64,000 bases of DNA from Roseibacillus sp. (GTDB lineage: Bacteria > Verrucomicrobiota > Verrucomicrobiia > Verrucomicrobiales > Akkermansiaceae): contig NZAC01000001.1 in assembly GCA_002686085.1 (NCBI GenBank), positions 1 through 64,000 of the forward strand. Reading direction: 5' to 3'. Below the pieces are notes generated by a model. The model worked only from the letters and a program-made list of their open reading frames with translations. It was not told the origin of the DNA and did not search any database. The position numbers were made by a program, and so were the translations under genes. Positions 48,822-57,805 of this stretch are shown here, piece after piece; the stretch's first letter is position 1, and every line of letters begins with the position of its first letter.

Positions 48822-49895
48822 ATGAAAAAGGTATTTACAGGCCGTGATGTAGAAGGGCTTCTCCGGGAGGGAAAGGGCTTGGACTCGATCCCCGAGGGAG
48901 CACTCCTGACGCCGACAGCTAAAGACGTGATCAAAGAGTCCCAATCCCGTCGCAGACGGGTTGAGTCGGATGCTCCTGAGCCTGTGGTGCCGGGGGTTCC
49001 CGACTATGAGTTCAAATGGGCCCCAGGAAGTGATCCAAAATCTCCGGAAGAAATCGCAAGGTTCTTCCGTTCGAAGGAACTCACGGATCTTAAGGAGAGG
49101 ATGGTTGATATTGGCGACCGGATGTGGAGAAAGAACTATACTGATGGGAATGGTGGGAATCTCACAATCCGAGTCGGAGATAACTTGGTTCTGTGTACTC
49201 CCACGCTGATCTCCAAAGGCTTCATGAGGCCGGAGGATATGGCGCTGATCGACCTTGATGGAAATCAGCTGGCTGGGACGAGGCGACGCACTAGTGAGTG
49301 TCTGACTCATATGGCGATCATGAAGAGGCAGCCAAAGGCGAAGGCCTGTTGTCATGCTCATCCACCGCATGGAACTGCCTTTGCGGTCGCAGGTGTGCGC
49401 CCCCCCACCTGTATGATCCCAGAGGCTGAGGTGTTTCTTGGAGAGATAGGTATGGCGGATTACCAGACGCCGGGCACTCCAGCGAACGCTAAGGCCGTTG
49501 GTGAAGCAGCGATTGAGCATATGTCGGTTCTGATGATCAACCACGGAGTGATTACGTGGGGTAAGGACATAGAGGACGCCTACTGGAAAATGGAAAACAC
49601 GGATGCTTATTGTCAGACGGTCCTGCTCGCCGCTCAGTTAAAGGGAAAAGATCTCCTGACCATCACTGGTAGTCAGGCAAAGGAGTTGATCGAGCTTCGG
49701 TCAAGCCTAGGAATGGAGGATAAACGCGCAGGTTGGAAGGAGTGCGAGCTATGTGATAACTCCGAGTTCCGACCGGGAGCGGTCTGCGAATTACCGGGAG
49801 GTCAACCCGGAGCGCCTGGGGGTGAGCTCGATGCGAATGCGGAGGAACTCGTAAAATCGCTGACTGAACAGATCATGGGACAGCTTTCGGGATAA
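48822..49895 (+). CDS. Class II sugar-phosphate aldolase (L-fuculose/L-rhamnulose-1-phosphate type), microcompartment cargo
   Basis: 357 residues from ATG 48822 with GAAGGAAG Shine-Dalgarno (the frame runs on from 48651). Residues about 1-60 are an extra N-terminal region with PEGALLTPTAKDVIKES. Class II aldolase (AraD/FucA) core: MVDIGDRMWRKNYTDGNGGN (family G-N-x-S/G-x-R), CTPTLISKGFMRPEDM, HMAIMKRQPKAKACCHAHPPH (zinc-binding His-x-His), INHGVITWG and a late His/Glu segment. Splits the ketose-1-phosphate to DHAP and L-lactaldehyde. C-terminal residues about 339-357 (NAEELVKSLTEQIMGQLSG) form an encapsulation-peptide-like helix after a Pro/Gly linker. The sugar could be rhamnulose- or fuculose-1-P; the rhamnulokinase nearby favours rhamnulose. 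Confidence 0.91.
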   Translation: MKKVFTGRDVEGLLREGKGLDSIPEGALLTPTAKDVIKESQSRRRRVESDAPEPVVPGVPDYEFKWAPGSDPKSPEEIARFFRSKELTDLKERMVDIGDRMWRKNYTDGNGGNLTIRVGDNLVLCTPTLISKGFMRPEDMALIDLDGNQLAGTRRRTSECLTHMAIMKRQPKAKACCHAHPPHGTAFAVAGVRPPTCMIPEAEVFLGEIGMADYQTPGTPANAKAVGEAAIEHMSVLMINHGVITWGKDIEDAYWKMENTDAYCQTVLLAAQLKGKDLLTITGSQAKELIELRSSLGMEDKRAGWKECELCDNSEFRPGAVCELPGGQPGAPGGELDANAEELVKSLTEQIMGQLSG

Positions 49896-50097
49896 TGAGG
49901 GTGTCATAGAATCTGGAGTTGGCAGAAGTGGGAGAGTTTGAGCTGGGTGCGCAGGTCAGCGGCAGATCTTACGGCATGATAGTCGTGGGCTGCTTGATAT
50001 TGTTTCGCTGCAATTCCAGTATCCGTGCGATGGGGCTTCGGCCGTTTGGGCATTCACGTATTTGAGATATTGGTCTTTTGAAGTAACATTTGGTCGA

Positions 50098-51165
50098 ATG
50101 CGTTCGATTCTGCACATCGATATGGACTGCTTTTATGCCGCGATCGAGGTGCGCGATAATCCTTCGCTAAAGGGAAAGGCTGTGGCGGTGGGAGGAAGGG
50201 AGCGCGGAGTGCTCACCACGGCAAATTACGAAGCGCGGAAGTATGGGTGTCGTTCGGCGATGCCTACTTTTAAGGCCCTTCAGCTTTGTCCGGGCCTGAT
50301 CGTGATGCCGACCCGGTTCGAGGTCTACAGGAAGGAGTCACAGAAAGTGAGGGATGTTTTCAATCGCTACACGGAGCTGGTGGAGCCACTTTCGCTCGAC
50401 GAGGCTTACCTTGACGTTACGGGTAACAGCGAGTCAGGAGTGTCGATCGCTTCTCAGATCAGAAAGCGGATTGAGGAAGAAACCGGGTTGACGGCTTCTG
50501 CGGGAATCGCACCCAACAAGTTGCTAGCCAAGATTGCTAGTGACTGGAAAAAGCCGAATGGGCAATTTGAGATCAAGCCGGGGGAGGTGGAGGAGTTCCT
50601 TGAGCATCTCCCCGTTAGAAGGCTTCATGGGGTAGGACGTAAGACCGAGGAGAGGCTTGCGTCAGTAGACGTTCTTACCTGTGGAGATCTACAGCGGATC
50701 AGTAAGTTTGAGTTGGCAGATCTATTCGGGAGCTGGGGTCTGGAGCTGTATGCGCTGTGTCGTGGTATCGATAATCGGCCTGTAAGGATTGATAGGATTC
50801 GCAAGTCTGTCAGTAGCGAGAGAACCCTGAAAGAGGATGTGGAAGACTTTCTGTCTCTGGTCGATATCATGGAAGAGTTGAGGTCGGGGGTAGAGGAGAC
50901 AATTGTCACGAAATATAAGGAGCGGGTGATTAAATCGTTGGTGGTGAAGTTGAAGTTTTCTGATTTCACGCAGACAACGGCGGAGCGAGCTCCGGAGGTA
51001 TCTGTTCAGAACCGTGGGATAAGGCCGGTCATGGAGAGCAATATCTGTCGCCAATTACTTGAAGAGGCCTGGGGTAGAAGTCAGGGGAAAGGCGTGCGGC
51101 TTGTTGGGGTTGGAGTCCGCTTCGCCGATGCGGGCAGTAAGTCGCAGTTGCAGTTTGATCTTTGA
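50098..51165 (+). CDS. dinB: DNA polymerase IV (Y-family, translesion)
   Basis: 355 residues from ATG 50098. Y-family polymerase: ILHIDMDCFYAAIEVRDNP (first catalytic Asp with the Asp-x-Asp and the Y-family steric-gate Phe/Tyr), VGGRERGVLTTANYEARKYG, SAMPTFKALQLCP, PLSLDEAYLDVT (S-L-D-E-A-Y-L-D-V-T, catalytic Asp/Glu), TASAGIAPNKLLAKIASD and the HhH region LPVRRLHGVGRKTEERL, then the little-finger domain. Role: DNA synthesis past lesions, normally SOS-induced. No confident LexA box was seen upstream. The C-terminal end (SKSQLQFDL) resembles a beta-clamp-binding motif (Q-L-x-F-D-L type), consistent with Pol IV. Confidence 0.94.
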   Translation: MRSILHIDMDCFYAAIEVRDNPSLKGKAVAVGGRERGVLTTANYEARKYGCRSAMPTFKALQLCPGLIVMPTRFEVYRKESQKVRDVFNRYTELVEPLSLDEAYLDVTGNSESGVSIASQIRKRIEEETGLTASAGIAPNKLLAKIASDWKKPNGQFEIKPGEVEEFLEHLPVRRLHGVGRKTEERLASVDVLTCGDLQRISKFELADLFGSWGLELYALCRGIDNRPVRIDRIRKSVSSERTLKEDVEDFLSLVDIMEELRSGVEETIVTKYKERVIKSLVVKLKFSDFTQTTAERAPEVSVQNRGIRPVMESNICRQLLEEAWGRSQGKGVRLVGVGVRFADAGSKSQLQFDL

Positions 51166-51274
51166 GCTGCAGTCTTGACCATGCGGGAGGGCATGCTCTT
51201 CTAAGGATGTGGATTTCACCGAAATTGACAGGGAGGATTTCAGTAGTCTGCTCGAGGAAATAGGGAGGACGAGT

Positions 51275-51541
51275 ATGCCGTTTGGAAAGTATGGACCCTC
51301 CAAGTATCCACCCCGTGGGGTTCCCGTGTTTGATCTTCCTGCCGAGTATCTTGGGTGGTTCGCCAAGAAAGGCTTTCCCAAAGGGCGTCTGGGGGAATTG
51401 CTCGCAACGGTCTTCGAGATCAAAGAGTGTGGGGCAGATGAAGTCTTTCAGCCGCTAAGACACAGTAATGGCGGGCGTTTCCGGTTGTCGCGTAAACCTT
51501 CTCAGACACTTGATTTTGGCTCAAACCCCGGGCATGAGTGA
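51275..51541 (+). CDS. Small DUF3820 protein
   Basis: 88 residues. Recognisable DUF3820 motif: MPFGKYGPSKYPPRGVPVFDL followed by PAEYLGWFAKKGFPKGRLGE and LLATVFEIK (family form M-P-F-G-K-Y-K-G at the start, then L-P-x-x-Y-L-x-W-F-x-x-x-G-F-P-x-G-x-L-G-x-L). I chose ATG 51275, preceded by GGGAGG with 6-nt spacing, over a GTG at 51209 that adds 22 non-family residues. The family is uncharacterised (once linked to quorum-regulated virulence factors in annotation). Predicted cytoplasmic. C-terminal 30 residues are unconserved. Confidence 0.8.
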   Translation: MPFGKYGPSKYPPRGVPVFDLPAEYLGWFAKKGFPKGRLGELLATVFEIKECGADEVFQPLRHSNGGRFRLSRKPSQTLDFGSNPGHE

Positions 51542-51660
51542 TGAAAGGTCGCGTAGGATGTTATATTGATTTTTTCCAAGGGTTCGATCTTCCGTGTGTC
51601 TCATAACAGAGAGAACGGTGCTCTGATATGATAGCAACTTGGCCGTAATCTTATTTTATC

Positions 51661-54600
51661 ATGAAACTCTATCTGATTCTTTTTGCGCTGGTTGTTGTCG
51701 GGGTCTCAACGCAATCCCAGTCCGGGCAGTCACCTGCTGAATTGAGAAGTAAGGCTGGGGCTCTTGCGAAAGACGGTAACTGGAAGGAGGCGCTAGAGGT
51801 AAGTCGAGTCGTTCTCGATACTGTGGATGATAGAGAGAGTGGGAAAGACCTTATGGACTCGCTTCGCTATCTGCGTGAGTTGAGGCAGGTTGCCGATGCC
51901 GATGAGCTTATTGAGAGTGCGGTGAGTAAGCACTCCTCAAACTGGGGGTTGTTACGTCAGGCGGCAAAAAGCTATCAGCAGTTACAGCACTCAGGGTTTC
52001 TTTTGGATGGCGAATTTCGGCGGGGCTACCACAGAGGTGGTGGCTCCTATGTGGAATGCATGGGGCGTGATCGGGTCAGGTCTATTCAGCTGGTTCGGCG
52101 AGCCATCGAGACCGTGGACGAGAATAGCGCAGGTGTCATCAGTGATCTGTATTCTGAGCTTGCAGGGTATCTGGCAATGGGTCGAACAGGGGTGCAGAGA
52201 GTCTGGGCGTTGGGAGTTCTTACGAATCTGGTAGAACTTCCAGACCATGGGGATGAAGGGCGGCGCTCCAGTGGGTCAGGTGCTCCTGTTGATACAAAAG
52301 GGGGGGCTCTCGTTTTCGAGGTTCCTGAGTCCTGGGAGAGCGCGAAGAATGATGGGGAGAGGTGGCGCTGGGCCACTAATGAGTCAGTGAGGTTAGCGCC
52401 AGAGAAGGAGCCGCAGGCTAAGGAGCAATGGGCTCGTTTTTTGGTGCAGCATTACGGGGTAGGCACCTTGGCAGGATTCGGAAGATGGATGCAACAGGAT
52501 CCGGAAGAGGCGGAGGCGGTTTTGCAGGTTCACACGCTGAAGGAGACTGAGACCATAGCAAAGCTCGCGTCTGGTGTTCAGCGTTTTGATTTGGCCCCCG
52601 ATTACCAATTTATTCCTCTTCTCAGGCGACTTTCTACGGGGAAGCAGTCAAACGCAGGCCTCGGGGATCAGCTCGTCCAGGTCTTGTTGAATCGCCGCCA
52701 ATATGCGGCCGGAGCCCGAGAGCTGAAGAGATTGATTGCTACCCATGGCAGGGGAAAGGGCAATCATCGGCAGAGTCTCCTCGGCCAGATCGAAGGTGAA
52801 TGGGGTCGTTTTGAGCATGCGCCGATGATGCAAGCCGGTTCAAAGCCGAAGGTCTCGTTTGTTTACCGAAATGCGGAGAACCTGAAGCTCACATTACATT
52901 CGCTCGATATTGATCAGGTTGTTGATGATATATTTAAGCACCTAGAGGGTAACCCGAGAGAAATAAACGGATCGAAGTTGGACGTGGCGCGGATCGGTAA
53001 CCGACTGGTGAATGAAAATCAGAAAAAGTATCTTGGAGAGAGAGTTGATGAGTGGGAGGTCGGGCTTCAGCCGAGGCAGAATCATTGGGACACTCGTGCC
53101 GAGTTGATTCTTCCGGTGCGGAAAGCGGGGGCTTATTTGCTTAAGGCCACTCCCGGCAAAGGCCCTGCTTCCTGGATTGTGGTCTGGATTGCAGATACAG
53201 CCCTGATAACTCAGCAGCTGCAGAAGGGTACATTGTTCTATCTTTCAGAAAGCAAGGCTGGGGCTCCGGTGAGTGGAAATCTCGAGCTTTTTGGATTTCG
53301 TGTTGAGCGCAGGGAGGGAGTGAAGGCCGTTCTCAGGAAGTTTGATGTTCAAACAAAAAGGATCAGAAAGAAGATAGGAGTGGATGGGTCTGTTATTCTG
53401 GCAAAAGATGAACTCGATGCAGAGTTTCAGTGGATGGCAGTGGGGCGCAGTGCTGCAGGAGGGCGTGCCTTGATGGGTTTTCAGAGCCACCGCTGGAACG
53501 ATTTTCGGTGGGATGAGCTCAATAACTCAAGATCCTACGGAATTACGGACCGCCCGGTTTATCGGCCTGAGCAGAAGGTGCATTTTAAATTCTGGAGCAG
53601 AACGGCAAGATATGACCTCGATGATGTCTCCCTGTTTGCCAACCGGAAGTGCTCTGTTGAGATTCACCATCAGGCCTCTGGGAAGGTTCATGAACTGAAG
53701 AATTTGAGGACAGACGAGTTTGGGGGGGTCGAGGGTGAGTGGATCCTGCCGCCAGATGCGCGGCTGGGTGGGTATCAGATCTTTCTTCAGGGAGAAGTGC
53801 CTCGTGGGGGGATTCAATTCCGCGTCGAGGAATACAAGAAGCCCGAGTTTGAGGTGTTGGTGGAAGCACCAGATGAACCCATCAGGCTCGGTGAGGTCAT
53901 TGAGGTGAAAGTGCGTGCAACTTATTACCATGGAGCTCCGGTTACGGATGGCAGGGTAAAGATCAATGTTCAGCGGTTTAGTCACACTGATGCCTGGTTT
54001 CCCGAGGGCCAATGGGATTGGCTCTACGGAGAGGGATATTGGTGGTTTGGCCAGGATTACAGGGATTACCCTGGCTGGAGTAAATGGGGCTGTATAGCTC
54101 CACGACCCCCTTGGTGGGGAGGCCAGCGATGGACTCCGCCGGAACTCGTCCTCGAGAAAGAGTTCGAAATCGAGCCTGATGGTACGGCAAAGGTTTTGAT
54201 TGATACCTCTACAGCAAAGCTTGTGCACGGGGATATTGACCATCGATATGTAATCTCTGCTGAGATTGTAGACTCTTCCCGTAGAACGGTGGTAGGCTCG
54301 GGGAATGTTCTTGTCGCGCGAAAACCGTTCAGCTCAAAAGTATGGCTCGATCGAGGTTATGCCCGGCCGGGAGAGACTGTGAAGGCTGGTTATTCAGCTC
54401 GTACGCTGGATGGGCGCGCGGTGAAGGTCAAAGGCGAAGCGAATCTTTATCGCGTGAGTTTAGATCCTGATGGTAACGTAGAAGAGGAGCGTATTCAGTC
54501 GATCAAGCTTGAGGAAGAAGATCAGGGTGAAGGTGAGGTTCGCTTCAAGGCGCCGTCTCCCGGGCAGTATCGCTTTTCTGTTCAGTTGACTGACATCAAA

Positions 54601-57600
54601 GGCAACGTGGAAGAGGGGGCAACCGTTTTCGTGGTCCGCAATGTTGACGATGATGGAGCGAAGAGCAGGTTTAACCCGCTTGAACTAGTCCTGGACAAAA
54701 GCGAATACCGGCCCGGAGAGGAAGCCCGCATTCTTGTGAATACAAAGCAGAAGAACTCCAGTGTGCTTCTGTTTTTACGAACGACAGGAGGGTCGGCGGA
54801 AGAGATGAGACTCGTTCAAGTCCGGGGAAAGTCGAAGGAGGTCACAGTGAAGCTGCTTCAGAAAGATATGCCGAATATTCATGTTCAGGCTGTGACGCTT
54901 GTGAATGGAGAGGTGGTTTCAGAGGTGCGGCAGATCGTCATTCCTCCCGAAAAGAGACTTCTCAGTGTAGAAGTTCTTCCAGGAAAAGACCGAGTTAAGC
55001 CCGGTGAGAAGTCAACAGTGAAGATCCGATTGAAGGATCAAAATGGTGAGCCATTTGAGGGAACGACAGCGGTTACGATTTATGACAAAAGTCTCGAAGC
55101 CATTGCAGGAGGCTCTAATGTGCCGAGCCTCAGAGACTTTTTTTGGAACTGGACGCGTCCATTCTACAGGAGGGAGGTGAGGCATTCACAGTCGTTCCAT
55201 GGAAGCCAGATCGGAAAGATGAGGGCGCCTCGGATGCAGACCTTGGGGCGTTTTGGAAACCGGTTTTCCGTTTATGCTGATTTGGATGCAAGAAGTCAGT
55301 TCTTGTCGGAAAATGCTTCATTCGGAATGGCAAAGTCGGTTGGTCGGGCTGCTCCTGCAGCTATGGCAGACTCCATGGCGAGTGACTCGCTCGTGGCCGT
55401 TAACCGCGGTGTTGAACAGGAGGGTCTAGGAGAAGCGGAGGGGCCGCAGGTGGTGGTGCGATCGGAATTTGCGGATCTCTTAAAGTGGGCCGGTGGGGTG
55501 ACAACAGACGAAAAGGGAGAAGCCGAGATTGAGGTGGAGTATCCTGATAACCTTACCACTTGGAAGGTGAAGATCTGGGCGTTGGGCAAAGGCACCCGGG
55601 TTGGAGAAGGCTCCGCAGAGGTAATTACGAGTAAGGACCTGATCGTTCGGCTACAGGCTCCCCGCTTTTTCGTCGAGAAGGATGAGGTCGTCCTCAGTGC
55701 GGTGGTTCATAATTATCGTGAGGATGCGATGGAGGTAGAGGTCACTCTTGAGCTGGAGGGTGGGGTGCTGGAGTCTATCGGATCAAGAGGGGCAAATGTA
55801 GTGATCCCCGGAGGGGGCGAGCAGAGGGTTGATTGGAGAGTGGTTGCAAGAAAAGAAGGCGTCGTGATGATCCGAATGAAGGCTCTGGCACATGGGAAGA
55901 AACGCGTAGTCGATGCGGTTGACGCCTCAGACGCCATGGAATTGAAGTTCCCGGTCTATGTGCACGGTATGTTACGAACGGAGTCTTGGAGCCGGTCTTT
56001 GCCACGTGAAAAGGATACATTGTCGATTGAGTTCGAGGTGCCCGAAGATCGGCGGCCGGGTCAAACGCGTCTCGAGGTTCGCTATTCACCGACTGTTGCC
56101 GGTGCGATGATTGATGCCCTTCCTTATCTTGCGTCTTACCCCTATGGCTCCACTGAGAATACGGTAAACCGCTTCGTGCCAGCGGTTATTACCCAACGAG
56201 TTCTCCGGGATATGCAGATAGATCTTGCTGAAGTAAGGAACAAGAGGCTGAACCTTAATCCGCAAGAGATTGGCGATGCCCGGGACCGGGCTTCTCAGTG
56301 GAAGGCCTGGAAGGAGAACCCAGTCTGGGATGTTGAAGGGGTAGACAAGATGGTCAGTAAAGGTGTGCAGCGATTAATGGAAATGCGTAACCGAGACGGT
56401 GGTTGGGGCTGGTTCAGCGCCTATGGATCGCGGTCGTATCCACATACTACTGCGGTCGTGGTGCATGGGTTAACAGTCGCAAAGGAAAATGGTGCGCCCA
56501 TTCCTGATGAGCTTCTCAAGGGAGGGATAGAATGGCTGAAGCGCTATGAGGCAGGTCAGGCCGAGATGATCCGATTTTGGAAAAAGCGCAAGAAGAAGAC
56601 CAAGCAGCGGGCAGATGCTCTCGATGCTCTGATACGGAGGGTCCTTGGAGCTGCTGGTTCCAATCAAAAGGAAATGCTGGGGTTTCTTAAGCGCGACCGG
56701 GTGAATCTTCCTGTTTACGCGAAGTGCCTCCTTGGCTTGGAGTTGCACCGGATAGGCGCTCTTCAAGAGCGTGACGAGGTAATCCGGAATATTGAGCAAT
56801 TCCTGAAACAGGATCAGGAAAATCAGACGGCATGGCTTGATCTTGGAAACGGGGGTTACTGGTGGCGCTGGTATGGCAGCGAATTCGAGGCTCATGCCTG
56901 CTATCTTAAGCTTCTGGCGCTTGCAAAACCGGGAAGTCCGCAGGCCAGTGGATTGGCAAAATATTTAGTCAACAACCGAAAGCACGCAACGTATTGGAAG
57001 TCCACGAGAGACACGGCACTTTGTGTGGAGGCACTTGCTGACTACTTACGGGCCAGTGGTGAAAATGAGACTGACATGGAAGTTGAGGTTCTTCTCGATG
57101 GAAAGAGCATCAAGACCGTGAAGATCTCAAAGGAGAATTTGTTCAGTTATGACGGTGTGATGACGGTGGCCGGAGATGTGCTGGGAACAGGAAAACACAA
57201 GGTCGAGTTGCGCAGATCTGGTAAGGGGGCGCTCTATGCCAACGTCTACCTCACAGTTTTCAGTAAAGAGGATTTTCTTCGGAAAGCAGGGCTGGAGGTC
57301 AAGCTTCAGCGATCCTACTACAAGCTTGTTCCCGTGAAGGCATCGGAGAACGTTGCTGGGTCGAGGGGTCAGGCTCTTCAGCAGAGGAGGCAGAAATTCA
57401 AGAGAATGAAGCTCGAGCAGGGAGATGAGGTTGCCAGTGGAGACCTCATTGAAGTTGAACTGTCTATTGAAAGTAAAAATGACTACAGCTATCTGGTATT
57501 TGAAGACTGGAAGGCCGCTGGGTTGGAGGCAGTGGAGCTGCGTAGTGGTCATGGAGGAGGCGGCCTGAGCTCGTTCGTGGAGTATCGAGACGAAAAGGTG

Positions 57601-57774
57601 GCTTTGTTTGTCCGCAGTCTGCCCCGGGGAAGGCATAATCTCAGCTATCGGCTGAGAGCTGAGACTCCCGGGGTTTTTAGCGCCCTTCCTGCCAGGGCAG
57701 AGGGTTTATACGCCCCTGAGCTGAGGGGCAATTCCGACGAGATGAAGGTCACCGTGGGTGAGCTAAAGAGATAA
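51661..57774 (+). CDS. Alpha-2-macroglobulin-like protein lacking the thioester residues
   Basis: 2037 residues with signal peptide MKLYLILFALVVVGVSTQSQ. N-terminal helical/TPR-like region (about 25-330), then a chain of macroglobulin-like MG domains (for example ITDRPVYRPEQKVHFKFWSR near 626; family T-D-R-P-x-Y-R-P-G-x-x-V), GEARILVNTKQ-type repeats, a bait-like region, then the A2M core GWAGGVTTDEKGEAEIEVEY-type segment around 1275-1300 and WKVKIWALGKGTRVG. At about 1493-1500 the thioester site reads Y-P-Y-G-S-T-E-N instead of the usual Y-x-Y-G-C-x-E-Q, so Cys and Gln are both replaced. TED toroid repeats follow (DGGWGWFSAYGS). Periplasmic protease-trapping is the family role; here covalent capture should be impossible. 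Confidence 0.88.
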   Translation: MKLYLILFALVVVGVSTQSQSGQSPAELRSKAGALAKDGNWKEALEVSRVVLDTVDDRESGKDLMDSLRYLRELRQVADADELIESAVSKHSSNWGLLRQAAKSYQQLQHSGFLLDGEFRRGYHRGGGSYVECMGRDRVRSIQLVRRAIETVDENSAGVISDLYSELAGYLAMGRTGVQRVWALGVLTNLVELPDHGDEGRRSSGSGAPVDTKGGALVFEVPESWESAKNDGERWRWATNESVRLAPEKEPQAKEQWARFLVQHYGVGTLAGFGRWMQQDPEEAEAVLQVHTLKETETIAKLASGVQRFDLAPDYQFIPLLRRLSTGKQSNAGLGDQLVQVLLNRRQYAAGARELKRLIATHGRGKGNHRQSLLGQIEGEWGRFEHAPMMQAGSKPKVSFVYRNAENLKLTLHSLDIDQVVDDIFKHLEGNPREINGSKLDVARIGNRLVNENQKKYLGERVDEWEVGLQPRQNHWDTRAELILPVRKAGAYLLKATPGKGPASWIVVWIADTALITQQLQKGTLFYLSESKAGAPVSGNLELFGFRVERREGVKAVLRKFDVQTKRIRKKIGVDGSVILAKDELDAEFQWMAVGRSAAGGRALMGFQSHRWNDFRWDELNNSRSYGITDRPVYRPEQKVHFKFWSRTARYDLDDVSLFANRKCSVEIHHQASGKVHELKNLRTDEFGGVEGEWILPPDARLGGYQIFLQGEVPRGGIQFRVEEYKKPEFEVLVEAPDEPIRLGEVIEVKVRATYYHGAPVTDGRVKINVQRFSHTDAWFPEGQWDWLYGEGYWWFGQDYRDYPGWSKWGCIAPRPPWWGGQRWTPPELVLEKEFEIEPDGTAKVLIDTSTAKLVHGDIDHRYVISAEIVDSSRRTVVGSGNVLVARKPFSSKVWLDRGYARPGETVKAGYSARTLDGRAVKVKGEANLYRVSLDPDGNVEEERIQSIKLEEEDQGEGEVRFKAPSPGQYRFSVQLTDIKGNVEEGATVFVVRNVDDDGAKSRFNPLELVLDKSEYRPGEEARILVNTKQKNSSVLLFLRTTGGSAEEMRLVQVRGKSKEVTVKLLQKDMPNIHVQAVTLVNGEVVSEVRQIVIPPEKRLLSVEVLPGKDRVKPGEKSTVKIRLKDQNGEPFEGTTAVTIYDKSLEAIAGGSNVPSLRDFFWNWTRPFYRREVRHSQSFHGSQIGKMRAPRMQTLGRFGNRFSVYADLDARSQFLSENASFGMAKSVGRAAPAAMADSMASDSLVAVNRGVEQEGLGEAEGPQVVVRSEFADLLKWAGGVTTDEKGEAEIEVEYPDNLTTWKVKIWALGKGTRVGEGSAEVITSKDLIVRLQAPRFFVEKDEVVLSAVVHNYREDAMEVEVTLELEGGVLESIGSRGANVVIPGGGEQRVDWRVVARKEGVVMIRMKALAHGKKRVVDAVDASDAMELKFPVYVHGMLRTESWSRSLPREKDTLSIEFEVPEDRRPGQTRLEVRYSPTVAGAMIDALPYLASYPYGSTENTVNRFVPAVITQRVLRDMQIDLAEVRNKRLNLNPQEIGDARDRASQWKAWKENPVWDVEGVDKMVSKGVQRLMEMRNRDGGWGWFSAYGSRSYPHTTAVVVHGLTVAKENGAPIPDELLKGGIEWLKRYEAGQAEMIRFWKKRKKKTKQRADALDALIRRVLGAAGSNQKEMLGFLKRDRVNLPVYAKCLLGLELHRIGALQERDEVIRNIEQFLKQDQENQTAWLDLGNGGYWWRWYGSEFEAHACYLKLLALAKPGSPQASGLAKYLVNNRKHATYWKSTRDTALCVEALADYLRASGENETDMEVEVLLDGKSIKTVKISKENLFSYDGVMTVAGDVLGTGKHKVELRRSGKGALYANVYLTVFSKEDFLRKAGLEVKLQRSYYKLVPVKASENVAGSRGQALQQRRQKFKRMKLEQGDEVASGDLIEVELSIESKNDYSYLVFEDWKAAGLEAVELRSGHGGGGLSSFVEYRDEKVALFVRSLPRGRHNLSYRLRAETPGVFSALPARAEGLYAPELRGNSDEMKVTVGELKR

Positions 57775-57805
57775 CAGTGCTCTGACAGGTCTCTCCGAAT
57801 AGATT

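Noticed and set aside
51180-51189. CATGC/GCATG repeat after dinB as a terminator
   Set aside because: Five-base stem, pyrimidine tract weak; not strong enough to annotate.
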